Below are positions 22,173 through 32,640 of a stretch of 64,000 nucleotides of DNA, in pieces (the stretch's first letter is position 1; the number at the start of each line of letters is the position of its first letter). The notes beneath the pieces were generated by a model. That model saw only the letters and a program-made list of their open reading frames with translations, searched no databases and was not told the origin of the DNA. Location: NCBI GenBank assembly GCA_916613615.1, contig OU744733.1, positions 33,519,939 to 33,583,938 on the forward strand, given 5' to 3'. This DNA comes from Steromphala cineraria. Its lineage: Eukaryota; Mollusca; Gastropoda; Trochida; Trochidae. Both the position numbers and the translations under genes were made by a program.

Positions 22173-23758
22173 AACACACCAAAAAAAGTAAAGCACCAAC
22201 CCCCCACCCCCCCCCCCCCCAAGAAAAGGCGAATTTTCAGTATATGCTGATACCGAAAATTTAACCCTTATTATGGCAAATCAAGGAGTGTTCTATTGGT
22301 GATAAAATAAGGTTTTACTTTTTGAAAAAAGAGTCTCACGAACGCAATCACATGCACGTGAATCCCGCCACCAATGTGTTGCACAAACCAAAGCTTCAAA
22401 CAATCAAAAGTATTGGGTATCTAAGGATCGGTTCCGACTTCTTTACAACTTATTTCACTTTTCATTGACAATGGCACAAAGGAGAATTTCAAATGCATTG
22501 AGATAGCAGATCATTGGGCTTCATCGGACAGGACTTACTTACAAGGAAATTACCAGAAGAACTCACTTCCACTACACCGTCATAAGCCGTCTGGTCAGGA
22601 AGCATGCCGATAAAAATGTGAGGGACCTTCGACGATCAGGAAGACCAAAACATACCACGCCCCAGGAGGAGAGTACTCTGTTTCGACTTGTTAGACGCCT
22701 GCCATTTCCTTCAAGCATCTATCTGAAACGGGTATGGTTACCTCATCGCCGCTTGAGCAATCAAACTCTGAGAAATTACCTCAAAGCTGCCATATTAAGG
22801 GTCAGAAGGGTCATCAGGCGTCCAATGCTCACAAATCCCCACTGACATGAGCGTAGGTTATGGTGTGTGGACAGGCAGATGTGGAACCTGAGAGCAAGGA
22901 GGAAAGTACACTGGACCAACGAAGTTTCTTCCTGTATGCTGTTGATGGCCGAGTCGGCGTATGGAGGACCAGGAATACACGTCCTCCCCCCAGGAACATT
23001 TTGCCAAGGCGGGGGATTCGTGATGGTTTGGGCAGGCTTCTCCTACGACTGTAGACTCGATTTGGTGACTATACAGGGTTCACTCCGGGCGTTCGCTACA
23101 TTCAGGAGGTTCTGGATCCTGTATCCTGTGTCGATGACCACAGACTTGCCATAAGACCTTTGTTTATGTGCGACAATGCCAGACCCCATCGTTCACTTGC
23201 TGTAAACCAACATCTACTGGTGTATAATAATAATGGTGTAACACGAATTCCATGGCCAGCAATGTCACCTAATTTGAACCCAATAGAGCATGTTTGGGAC
23301 ATTTTGGGTCGTCGGATACAAGAAGGGATCCTGGAGACCGCTCTTCACGTAGAGTGGCAGCGGAAACCGATGAAACCATTAAAGAATCAAGTTAGGGCTA
23401 TGCCAAGAAGAGTGGCTGCAGTTATTCGCGCACGTGATGGCTCAACACGTTACTGATGTTTTGTGATTCTTGAAACACTGAATCACTTTATTTAAGCTGC
23501 TTTGATCGGGTGGCACACACCAAGAGCTTGTAGGGATAATTCTTAAACATCCATGTGTTTGAGATGAAATTCCATGTCCATTTACCTCTTTATTTTCATG
23601 CACTGTTAGTGCCCACACAATTAAAAAAACGTCTCTTGCAAATGACAAAATGATTGTTCTCTCAATAAAAAATGGTTTTTCTTATCTTCTTTTTCTCAGT
23701 CTCATAGCATACACCCCTCTGTGAAAAATCAGGGGGTGCTTAACATTTTTGGTGTGTA
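22173..23758 (+). mobile_element. Tc1/mariner element, dead, 1586 bp
   Basis: Imperfect TIRs: AACACACCAAAAAAAGTAAA on the left against TACACACCAAAAATGTTAAG read inward from the right. TA flanks both sides (22171-22172 and 23759-23760). The size is normal for the superfamily. A C-rich run follows the left TIR. Confidence 0.88.
22471..23456 (+). pseudogene. Tc1-like transposase, inactivated
   Basis: The frame opens MAQRRISNALR and meets a stop. It continues through a helix-turn-helix region (GLHRTGLTYKEITRR) and RRSGRPKHTT, stops again near 22845, then shifts frame at least twice around FLYAVDGRVGVWR. It ends with FMCDNARPHRSLAV and MSPNLNPIEHVWDILGRR. The second catalytic Asp (DNARPH) and third acidic residue (NPIEHVWD) are seen. 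The first sits in WTNE, where WSDE is usual, so that Asp is lost. Confidence 0.88.
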
Positions 23759-23760
23759 TA

Positions 23761-24596
23761 TATAGGACTGTTTAGATTCCAACTTTGGGTAAATATTTGT
23801 TCTAGTTGGTTATTGAATCTTTCTGCACAAGCTTTCTAAGTACCCGGTAAACGAATATATCTGATATACGAGGCGTCTCGACAACACGAAACATAATGAT
23901 ATATAATAAGAAGAAAATAAATATAAGAACATATAAACACATATACAGGCAAGTCGCTTCACACACAAAGAGTTACTTTACAAAGAGAAATGTTTTGAGG
24001 TTCTTCTGAAAAGAATTTATGGTGGAGAGTTTCTGATGAAGAGAGGGATGCTATTCCAGAGGGTAGGGGCAGAGACAGAGAATGAACGTTCAGCTGTTCT
24101 GATCGTCGTACTATATAGAGACTTTTTCGTTGTTTTTGCTGAATATCATTTCTATCTCATTGAGAAAGTGATATTTTCTCGTGTGGCGCAAATAACACTT
24201 CAACACTTCTGTTTTTCTGACTATGTGGTACCTTCTTTTTCCTTTTGATTTCAATGTTTTAAGGAATTTATGGATAAAATGTGGTAATCGGAGACCTTGC
24301 ATGCGCGTAAAGAAGAGGTGTTAATGAACTGTTATAACACAAACATTAAGTTAAAGAAACTTAAAATATGAACATGTAGGGTAATGTAGAAGTGAAAAGT
24401 GGAGTTAGAGTTGACGTCCATTCTCTCCCAACAGAGGTAGATCAAGTCATGAAATGGTGTTTTTTGGGGGGTTCGTATTTGTTTTGTTTTTTGTTTGTTG
24501 TTGCAGTTGTTCAATACAGTTACATGAGCATGACATATTGGTATTTTGCCACGACAGACAGGTTTGAAATAAGGTTCAATGACTACAGTGTACGGT
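23761..24596. other. Intergenic, fragments only
   Basis: No gene recognised. A single MITE terminus (CATTCTCTCCCAACAGAGGT) lies at 24419. A segment with ATATCATTTCTATCTCAT near 24145 recurs near 28733 and, diverged, near 54650. Confidence 0.5.
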
Positions 24597-24697
24597 TGAG
24601 ATAATGACCTACAGCCGAGTAGGTATCGGATATAACCTTCAAGCGACAGCGAGAAGGTTATATCTGATAGCTACGAGGATGTGGTCATTATCTCACA
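24597..24697. repeat. Hairpin, ~44-bp arms
   Basis: TGAGATAATGACCTACAGCC at the left is mirrored by GTGGTCATTATCTCA at the right, with GATATAACCTTC against GAAGGTTATATC inside. Confidence 0.75.
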
Positions 24698-24699
24698 TA

Positions 24700-26400
24700 C
24701 ACCACATGGCTTTACAAATTTGCATTTTAACAAAAGTAGAACATCAACCAAATACTTAGTTACAATGTATTTGATAGTTGTTGTTATATGGGGTAAAACT
24801 TAAATACACTCAACTTCTTAACATTCCATTTGCACAATACGCGAATTTCACGTGCAAATTGAGCATTTAATGGCGAATTTGTCAATCAGAAAAATCTGAG
24901 CAAGAAGCAATCTGTTTTTAGTTGTTTCGACTTACAAACACCAAAATTATACATTGAACTGAATTTAAATAATGTGAATACAATTTGTCAAAAACGTCAC
25001 CGAAATTGTGATTTATGGCAAATGATATTCTTATGTTTAATACACTATTCAGTCCATCCAATATTTCCCTCTCTATAAAGCAAAAGGTGTTGCTGCACGG
25101 ACGTTGTCGATTTCATCTTGCGATGCACGGATTGTTAAGTAAATATCATATCGCACGAGCTTTACATACTCGAAAGCGCATGGTTTGAAGTTGGAGACGA
25201 AAATGAAGTGGTCTCTTGTTTTGAACAAATTTATACCCGCCTTTCGAGGTCTTTTCAGGAGGAAGTAAAGGTGAGTTGAACTTTTAAGTATATGCATGTA
25301 TTTGCTGTTGAATGTTATTTATGCGTGGATCTACGAAAATGCTGAAGTATGTTACACAGGGTTTACACGGTATAAAACAAGCTGTCAACAACCAAGTTAA
25401 TATTTAAGCATTTCGCTGTTTCAATATCATTTAGTAATGTATATAGCAATGTGTACATAATATTAATAAATAATGTAACAAGGTGCTTATAAGCTTATTA
25501 CTCTGAAATTAATTTAGCATGTTTCTTTCTTAAATTAATCACATTATTCGACATTCATCTTTAAAATATGATTGGTCCATTAAAAAGAACATTATTCAAA
25601 AGTCAGTATCAAAATGTTCTGAAATAAAATTAGAGAAAATATATTGATACCTAGTGAGAGATCAACATTAAGCAATAAAGTCAACCATCGTTAAGAAATT
25701 TACAAAGATCACCGGTGTTAAATTCCAACAACTGACGTTACACGTTTGTTTCAGGGACTACATATGGAAATTTGATTGACTTTCCAAAAACAAGTCGACC
25801 TTATTATGGATAATTCAACAAAGAACAGAGTTAAGATTGTCAAAGGATTGGAAACATTGTTCACTTGGATTCTGTGTCCTACTTGCTGAAGCTTTTCGGC
25901 TAAACGAAAACGACGTGAATTTGTGGGTAAGTGTTAAGATGAAAATACTAGAAGACCTTGAGGTCTGCATTCATCATGGATAAGCACAAAGCAGAAAATG
26001 ATATCACCATGTGGTGCATTTTATAGTAAAATAAGCTATTAATCTGTAAATAAACTACGTTTCAAAATTGTTTTGATATTATGTATTCTTTCGTAAATAT
26101 GTCTTTGATACAAAGTCAACATTTCAAGGTGTTGGGTAACTTGTTGTACCCTAAAACACAGTGGTTGTAAGTTCTCTTGAGGTGCGACACTACAAAGAAG
26201 TGAGGCGAAGCCGAACTTGTCTGTGGTATCGAACCGAGAACACATCGACCAAACGCACATTGGATGCGAAGAGGTAGGGTTATACAATATAACCATCTTA
26301 TTACCCATATGGTTGAAAATAAGTAGTGACATATTTTCAATATGAGCACTAGTGCACATATCACTTTTGCCTAGCAACGATTGTTGTAGCGCGAGTTCCC
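24700..26400. other. Intergenic, no gene recognised
   Basis: CCACATGG-type motifs near 24705, 26013 and 26723 hint at an old element, but ends could not be fixed. Confidence 0.35.
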
Positions 26401-26530
26401 GTATTTTTCGCCTGTGACGTCATAACGCCATTGTTCGTGACGTCACTGTAGCCGACCGTCGCAAGGGAAGCGGTCCGTTTCTTGGATATTTCTTAGATGG
26501 TAAAATGGAATAGAATCGGTAATAAAGAAA

Positions 26531-26672
26531 TTATTACCCTCGGAAGTGTGTCATATGACTTTTACGAAACTCGTGCAAATTTGTGTATAACCCTCGCTCT
26601 CGCTCGGGTAATACAAAAATTCACACTCGTTTCGTAAAAGTCATATGGCACACTTCCTCGGATAATAATCTC
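26531..26672. repeat. Hairpin, ~60-bp arms
   Basis: GTGTGTCATATGACTTTTACGAAAC is mirrored by GTTTCGTAAAAGTCATATGG... in the right arm (strings shortened to their shared cores ACTTTTACGAAA and TTTCGTAAAAGT). CTCGCTCTCGCTCGGG lies in the loop. Confidence 0.7.
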
Positions 26673-26959
26673 TATATACGCATGGTTATTCGAAATAGTT
26701 AACCTCTGATATTGACCTGATAACCACACCACGTGGTGTATAGAAAGGAAACGCAGTATATATCTAATATCTAGTAGAGACCATTTTTTGTCAAATGTAT
26801 TAAGTCTTTGTTATTTACAAGCAAAACATTTTTCAATGTCATAAACATGTTTGTAATTCTATTAAAACAAAGGTTGTGTAAGCATTAGTTTTATTGACTG
26901 TTCCCCCTCCATTAGTTTCTAACTTATGTTCAACCTCCAAAAGTATTTTATGTCTTAAG

Positions 26960-27480
26960 CCCTTTTTACATGCGCACGTTTACTCCTAGGAGTATATTTA
27001 TTGCATGCGGTTCAGGCTGAAACTTAGCTATTGAGAAAAGAAATACATCAGTTTGTAGAAAATTCTTTCGCCGAAATTTTGATGTCATATTTAGATTGTT
27101 TAATCAACAATAACATACTTATTTCGACGCCCAAAGCACAGTACCCCTTGTAGAAAGGGCATAGCATTTAACGAACCCGCTTTCGGTGACGTAATCATTA
27201 CGCGTGTAGGATTAATACCGTGTCACAACTAGCGTATTTGCGTTCGATGGGTATCAACTTTGGCAGCAACGAATACCTTAAAATCTAGTCGTGCGCGACA
27301 AAGACGGTTTTCAAGCGTTTCAAGACCGGAAGTTGTGAGATGGCCCCACTTGATTCGCCTTTATGTTGGCTGCCGTTTCCGTAACTTTGGTAAATTATCT
27401 CATATTTAATGAAATATGGTCCGATTTTCCCTAGGTTGGTCGCTAATTTTTCTAAAAATACAACAAAATACTTTTTAAAA
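26960..27480. repeat. Dispersed repeat shared with 55040-55375
   Basis: Common blocks in the same order: GCATGCGGTTCAGG, TTTCGACGCCCAAAGCACAG and GATTTTCCCTAGGTTGGTCG. The copy here is longer. Identity of the element unknown. Confidence 0.75.
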
Positions 27481-27539
27481 TATTGCAAGTATGATAAAGC
27501 ATCATTAAAACTTGACGATACAAAGAAAAAAGTGAGTTA

Positions 27540-27960
27540 TCATCCAAAACTGTGTTCCACAGGAGATATCGCTTGTGGAAGATCAAGCGATATCTCCTAG
27601 AGATATCGCTTTGAGAGTAGATTTTGAACAATGCCCTGTAATCAGAAAATACATGACATCACAAACGTTTTACATCATCAGTAATGACGCAACAATGCTA
27701 TGACGTCATAAATACAACGACGTCAAAATACATGCTACGACATCATTAACACGATGATGTCACAATGCTATGACATCACTGCTGAGTTTTAGCGCTATGC
27801 AGTGTTCAAAGATGTACATTTTTCATGCAAATGTGATGGGAATTGATTTTGGATGATAAATAGAGAATCTCACCCAAGTGTCTTCTGATATCAAATATAT
27901 CAACATGTATTGATATATTTGATATCAGAAGACACTTTGGAGACATTCTCTATATGTTGC
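27540..27960. repeat. Two-hairpin composite repeat, copy 1
   Basis: Hairpin 2 at the left: AGGAGATATCGCTTG with CAAGCGATATCTCCT. Hairpin 1 at the right: TTCTGATATCAAATATATCA with its mirror. Both motifs recur in reverse order at 50640-50925, with TTTTGGATGAT at corresponding places. Confidence 0.75.
27650..27785. promoter_or_regulatory. Degenerate array of CRE-like (TGACGTCA) motifs
   Basis: About eight half or full sites between the two hairpins, including TATGACGTCATA, ACGACGTCAA, GATGATGTCAC and TATGACATCAC. A regulatory role is only inference; it may be a decayed short tandem repeat. Confidence 0.4.
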
Positions 27961-27999
27961 CCTAGGGCATCATATGAAAAATATGAACCTCGATATGAC

Positions 28000-28940
28000 A
28001 GAGCTCGTAGGTAATAAAGTATAGTCCTTACCTGACCAGCAGCAAATCAAACTGCAAGTGCGCAGATTGAGACTAATAAAACTTCTTTTAGTAGATCATA
28101 TCATTGAACTTTTCGAACAAACAACTGTATTGATGAAAAGGAGTCAATGGCAATGTTTGTTCGGATGCGTTGAACCAGGTTAGAGTTCTAAAGTGATCGT
28201 TTAATTCATTTAATTGCCATTATAATCTTCACAAACTGTCACGGGGCGACTATATCAACGTCCGTTAGTGAAACCCTGCTTCCGTCACCCGCTATACTCA
28301 GTTGACTTATATAGAATCTTTGTGTACAGGTAAACCATTAGGCTAAAAGGTATTCTTTATCTTTTTTGTTTTACTAAAGATGGTTGACTGTAAGGTCTGT
28401 TTATGGAAGATATCTATCAACGTCTTTGTTATTTTTTTGGTAAAGGAACTTTGCTTAGTTGATATAAATATGATGACCGCAACATTTTGTTTTCAATACA
28501 ATGACTACTTCCCAGGGAGGACGAGTGCTCTCTTGTATAACGGATGACAGGAATTCGGGACTTTTTGTTAAGTGCATTTACAAGAAAAAGTTCCTAGTAA
28601 ACATTGTTTCGATAGAATGAAGATGAACGTTCAATGTTAAATTCACTAGCCATGGCCCTCATCGAGCATTTTCTGTACGCGGCCGAATGTAATGTACAAA
28701 ATATATATAGACTATTTCATTGTTTTTGTCGAATATCATTTCTATCTCATCGAGTCGAGTGGAGTGAAAATGACACTTTCTCACTTCACGATATATTCGC
28801 TGATATATTTGTTGAAACACTTAATAAATAAATTCCCCTGTTAACAATAAAAAACGACACTAACTTCAGCTTTGATGAATCAATTAATAGTGAGGTTGAT
28901 ATAATTTGCAATAACACCACGAGTGTGCCTGTCCTCTTAT
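28000..28940. other. Intergenic, no gene recognised
   Basis: Nothing beyond the dispersed segment near 28700-28800 shared with 24110-24180. Confidence 0.4.
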
Positions 28941-28941
28941 T

Positions 28942-29204
28942 GGGGGCGTAGCTCAGTGGCTCAGTGGTAGAGCGTCCGCTCGTCACCCGGAAGACCGGGG
29001 TTCGATTCCCGGTCGCGTCATACCAAAAGACGTTAAAATTTGGGAGTTGTTGCTGTCTTGCTTGACACTCAGCATTGTAAGGCAGAACAACGATTTAACT
29101 GGCGCTGCACTGTGGCTGCCGGGTGCTTCGGCACAAGACAAATTTCCAATGTCTGTATGTACTGAGGACAATAAAGTGTTATTATATTATTATATTATAT
29201 TATT
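28942..29204 (+). mobile_element. tRNA-Asp-derived SINE
   Basis: Box A TAGCTCAGTGG, a GTC anticodon region within CCGCTCGTCACCCGGA, and box B GGTTCGATTCC. A non-tRNA body and a TTATTA-rich tail follow. The D-arm carries an 8-bp duplication (CTCAGTGG twice), so it is not a normal tRNA gene. Confidence 0.88.
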
Positions 29205-29232
29205 TTCAGGCTCTGTGTTCCGTTTTAGAGTA

Positions 29233-29645
29233 CCGTATTTCCTCGAATACAACCCCGGGGGCTCTATTTCGTTCAGTACCCCCTTATCCCCCGGGTTCTA
29301 TTCGAGGCCCGGGTTATAATGGAGGCCGGGTTGTATTTCTTCAGGTCTGAATTGACGTTTCAAAAGCTTCTAGGAATGGCGTTTTCATGGAAAAATATTG
29401 ATCTAGTTCGACATATCTCGTGGCATTTCTGTTGATATTCATTCTTTTATCAAAATCCGTATCAATCCCTGCAATATACGGTTTCCGTGAAGAATATACT
29501 ATCGACATATTATACCAGTATTTATGTTAGACCCGGGTTCTATTCGAGACCCGGGTTGTATTAATGTCAGCACCCCCTTACCCCCCGGGTTATATTCGAG
29601 GCCCGGGTTGTAATGGAGGCCCGGGTTGTATTAGAGGAAATACGG
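29233..29645. mobile_element. MITE with TA target, CCGTATTTCC ends
   Basis: Ends CCGTATTTCCTCGAATACAA and GGAAATACGG, flanked by TA at 29231-29232 and 29646-29647. Inside, CCCGGGTT-rich stretches repeat near both ends. Confidence 0.8.
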
Positions 29646-29649
29646 TATC

Positions 29650-30600
29650 TGTTTTGAAGATGTGTTTGCCGATTGTATGGTAGGCCTGAGTTTGATTGAA
29701 ATTTATTGCAAGTAATAAACAGAATATTAAACTTCCTTCCATTTAAAATTATTTTTTATTAAACTCGTGAATGATTTGGTATCAAACTCGCTTTCGCTCA
29801 TAATCATTAACTCGTTTGATAAAAATTGTATTAAATGGAAGGTTGTTTAGTATCATCTATGTCTTATCGATCCGTCTTGACATCCATTTCTTTTGATTTA
29901 TATTGTATTATCGGACATATTTTTCGACTTACTTTTTCGGACAGGAACAATTAACCGATTCATGGAGGAAATTTGGCAAATACATGTGTTTGTTTTTATG
30001 TAAATGTTTACTAAAAGTTCAGGAAATGTAAGGAGCGCCAGAAGATCTTAACATGATATATTCGTTTAAAAGTGAACTACAAGGTTATCAAAACTCCAAA
30101 GAATTTTGGCAATTCAAAAGTGAATTTGGCAGTAAATATCGTTTGCTATGATTAGTTAATACTATTAGAAATAGTTAGTTTTCAATACACTGTAAACTTT
30201 GCCTGTGTGATATGTATTCCCCATCTCACAAAGTTAAATATTAACGTTGACATGATCATTAATCTTCAGAGCACATATGCACGTTTGTCTTGCCTTACAA
30301 TGAAATAACTTGTGTACAACTTCACACTAGGTTGACAGCAATTTACAAGTTCGAAATATGAATGCATCACAAACTTTTATTTCCAAAACAAACCAAATAA
30401 CAACAAATAAATCAAGAAGTTTTTACAAAAGATCCCTTTCTAAATTTATAGAAGCAACACATCTGAAATTATCATTTTAAAATAGATTACATATCAATTT
30501 TAAAAAAGACGCTTACTATACTATTTACTTCATCTATTTATAGACACATCAACGCCAATCAAAGGGATATTTCAAAACACAAACAACACTCATGTATTTA
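29650..30600. other. Intergenic, likely 3' UTR of the 30632 gene at right
   Basis: AT-rich. TTTATT on the plus strand near 30377 (AATAAA on the minus strand) is a possible poly(A) signal about 250 bp past the stop codon. Nothing else recognised. Confidence 0.4.
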
Positions 30601-30631
30601 ATGTGACGATTTTCTCAACCAAATGTCAATC

Positions 30632-32341
30632 TCAATATGCCTCGTTCAAAATGACGTTGCTTCTACGTCGCGGCGGTCCTGATTGTCGTCTTGATCTTCT
30701 CACTCCAATCTCGAGCGGGCATCGCGCCGGAAGCGACAAAACCTTCAGTCGGCTCTGTTCGTCAAAACCCGCCTCTATCCGTCCGTTGGATAAGATCACA
30801 CGGCCATTGTACGCATTGAGAAGGTGTCCACCTCGTCTGATGCGAGTGTTCGAATCCTTCTCTACAGTCACCTCGATGTATTGGGTGTTGATACGAATCA
30901 GTCCGTTGCTAGGCGACAGTTTGAGATATTTAGGACCAGTAACGACCACGACATCGCCTCTGCCGCTCTGGGTAATCTTTACTCCGTTGATGCGCACCTG
31001 GACTCCGCCTTTTGGTTGATTTTCATATTCTGCCATGGAGGCCGCTTCGAGACATTTGGGCACAAGCTTCTCTCCGTATGTGTCTGCTGAGAACAATAGA
31101 TTCACGGAGTCATCTTTGGACATGTCACGGTAGGACGGTGACGCCGGTTCTATCAGATTGGCGTCGAATTTGAAGGAGCTGATCTCATTGGCGAACCAAA
31201 TGTCGTCTATCGCCATCTTGGCCTTGACCTCGTTGACCTGCACGTGAGTGACACTTCCGTCCTGGTAGAGCTTCACTGTTGGGTGGTAAAGGATACTCAT
31301 GTTCCCTCGGCTGCTGGATGCAACTGCCATCTTGCTTTTATGACTGACAATTCGAACAGTACGGTCAATGGTCATCTCGACAGAGATGTCGTGCTTCAGA
31401 AGAACAGTTACAAGACCTGAAGATGACACGTAGATGGATGGGTACACATATCCTGAAGATTGTTCCAGATACTCACAAGATGAGACCTCACCAAGTCCAT
31501 ACACTGGATTCTCTCCAGTTCCGTAAGGATACTGACCAGTTTGGTACGGGTCATATTCTGAATACATTGGTGCCTGAGGTTCGCCGTTTGAGTATCCATA
31601 GGCGTTTTCGATCTGTTCACACGTTTGCACCTGCAACTGAGCATGGGCTTGAGCCCGAAGCATTTCTTGATGCTGAAGGACTTCCGATTCTAAGAGATGA
31701 GGCGGATACATATCTTCTGGAGCGAGATCTTGATACATGGAATCATAGAAGTTAGGATCGTTCACAGCTGCGTGCATTTCTGGAGGCATGTAACACTCTG
31801 GAGGCAGATACATCATTTCGGGAGGATAATAGTCGCCATTTTGGCACTGCAGTCTCGGAGGAGAAAGTGAGGGTGTCAAATTCGCAATGTTGTCGATTAA
31901 ATACGTATCGTCATTTTTAGTTTTAATTTCGTTAGCCGCTTCGAGCTCTTTCTTAAAATCTGTGGCAACATTTGGAGATGAATATCTACAAATTACCTCA
32001 ATTTCGTCGTCAGTTAGAGATGAGTCACCCTGACAGGATCGAGATTTCGAAGTGTCTTCATCATTGCTGGAATTTAGCTGTTTCTCATTTTTTTGTTCCG
32101 ATGTGGAACGTCCGGTATCTTCATCGAGTTTGCAGCTTTCTAGTCCGGTTGTTACATCGTAAAATTCCTCTTCTTGTTCTTCACTTTCATGATTGGCATC
32201 CTGCTCAGCTTCATGCACGACATCGTTGACTAAAGTTTCTGCGACACTATTCATGCAACTTTCTTGAAATGACGCACAAGAATCTTTCAAGTCGAGAGCA
32301 CTGTTGTTTAGGGTATTCTTCGAAAAATCTTCAGAGCTCAT
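30632..32341 (-). CDS. Intronless 569-aa protein, function unknown
   Basis: An uninterrupted frame from ATG at 32339-32341 to TGA at 30632-30634; a TTG 48 nt upstream is in frame but is not a start. Residues 1-150 are acidic and Ser-rich (ESEEQEEEFYD). Residues 165-300 are rich in Pro, Tyr, Met and Glu, with a PPEMMYLPPECYMPPEM repeat. Residues ~304-540 alternate hydrophobic strands with turns (VTVLLKHDISVEMTIDR, GVQVRINGVKITQSGRG) and look like a folded beta-rich domain. The tail is basic (RRSRRQSGPPRRR). No signal peptide or membrane segment. I do not recognise the family. Length, composition structure and lack of stops make a real gene very likely; a retrocopy is possible. CRE-like sites crowd its upstream region. 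Confidence 0.85.
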   Translation of the reverse strand: MSSEDFSKNTLNNSALDLKDSCASFQESCMNSVAETLVNDVVHEAEQDANHESEEQEEEFYDVTTGLESCKLDEDTGRSTSEQKNEKQLNSSNDEDTSKSRSCQGDSSLTDDEIEVICRYSSPNVATDFKKELEAANEIKTKNDDTYLIDNIANLTPSLSPPRLQCQNGDYYPPEMMYLPPECYMPPEMHAAVNDPNFYDSMYQDLAPEDMYPPHLLESEVLQHQEMLRAQAHAQLQVQTCEQIENAYGYSNGEPQAPMYSEYDPYQTGQYPYGTGENPVYGLGEVSSCEYLEQSSGYVYPSIYVSSSGLVTVLLKHDISVEMTIDRTVRIVSHKSKMAVASSSRGNMSILYHPTVKLYQDGSVTHVQVNEVKAKMAIDDIWFANEISSFKFDANLIEPASPSYRDMSKDDSVNLLFSADTYGEKLVPKCLEAASMAEYENQPKGGVQVRINGVKITQSGRGDVVVVTGPKYLKLSPSNGLIRINTQYIEVTVEKDSNTRIRRGGHLLNAYNGRVILSNGRIEAGFDEQSRLKVLSLPARCPLEIGVRRSRRQSGPPRRRSNVILNEAY

Positions 32342-32425
32342 ATTTACAGCAGTTATAATATTGATACTCTCAGCATTGCTTCTGTACAAAACGGTCTAAA
32401 CAACCAAGAGCAACTAACATATCAA

Positions 32426-32541
32426 TGACGTCACAGTACGTTAACGACAGCACTCGATTGTGTGTATTACGTCATAAGGCACATGACGTAACGAGTTTGG
32501 AATCGGGTCATGCTAAATATTCGATGGCGTCACAACGTCAC
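32426..32541. promoter_or_regulatory. CRE/ATF-like site cluster upstream of the 569-aa gene
   Basis: Five sites within 200 bp upstream of the ATG: TGACGTCA (32426-32433), TTACGTCA (32467-32474), TGACGTAA (32484-32491), TGGCGTCA (32525-32532) and AACGTCAC (32534-32541). TGACGTCA is the consensus bZIP CREB/ATF site. Confidence 0.6.
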
Positions 32542-32555
32542 GATAATATGTTTGA

Positions 32556-32640
32556 CATAGATAAGATAAGATAAGATAAGATAAACTTTATTATTCCCGC
32601 GGGGAAATTTGCTTTACATTCAAAGAGCTTTCAAAATCAC
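32556..32640 (-). mobile_element. LINE 3' end with TTATC tail
   Basis: ATAAG repeats (TTATC on the minus strand) are followed by AACTTTATTATTCCCGCGGG, a LINE 3' terminus. Only the 3' end is clear. The tail type matches the LINE at 20492. Confidence 0.7.

Noticed and set aside
28942..29014. Functional tRNA-Asp gene
   Set aside because: Duplicated D-arm segment, mismatched anticodon stem and an attached SINE body with repeat tail.
30603..31090. Plus-strand frames antisense to the 569-aa gene
   Set aside because: Shadow frames. The minus frame is four times longer, has an ATG and a structured composition.
32342..32389. N-terminal extension of the 569-aa protein
   Set aside because: The upstream in-frame start would be TTG. 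The first ATG is at 32339-32341.
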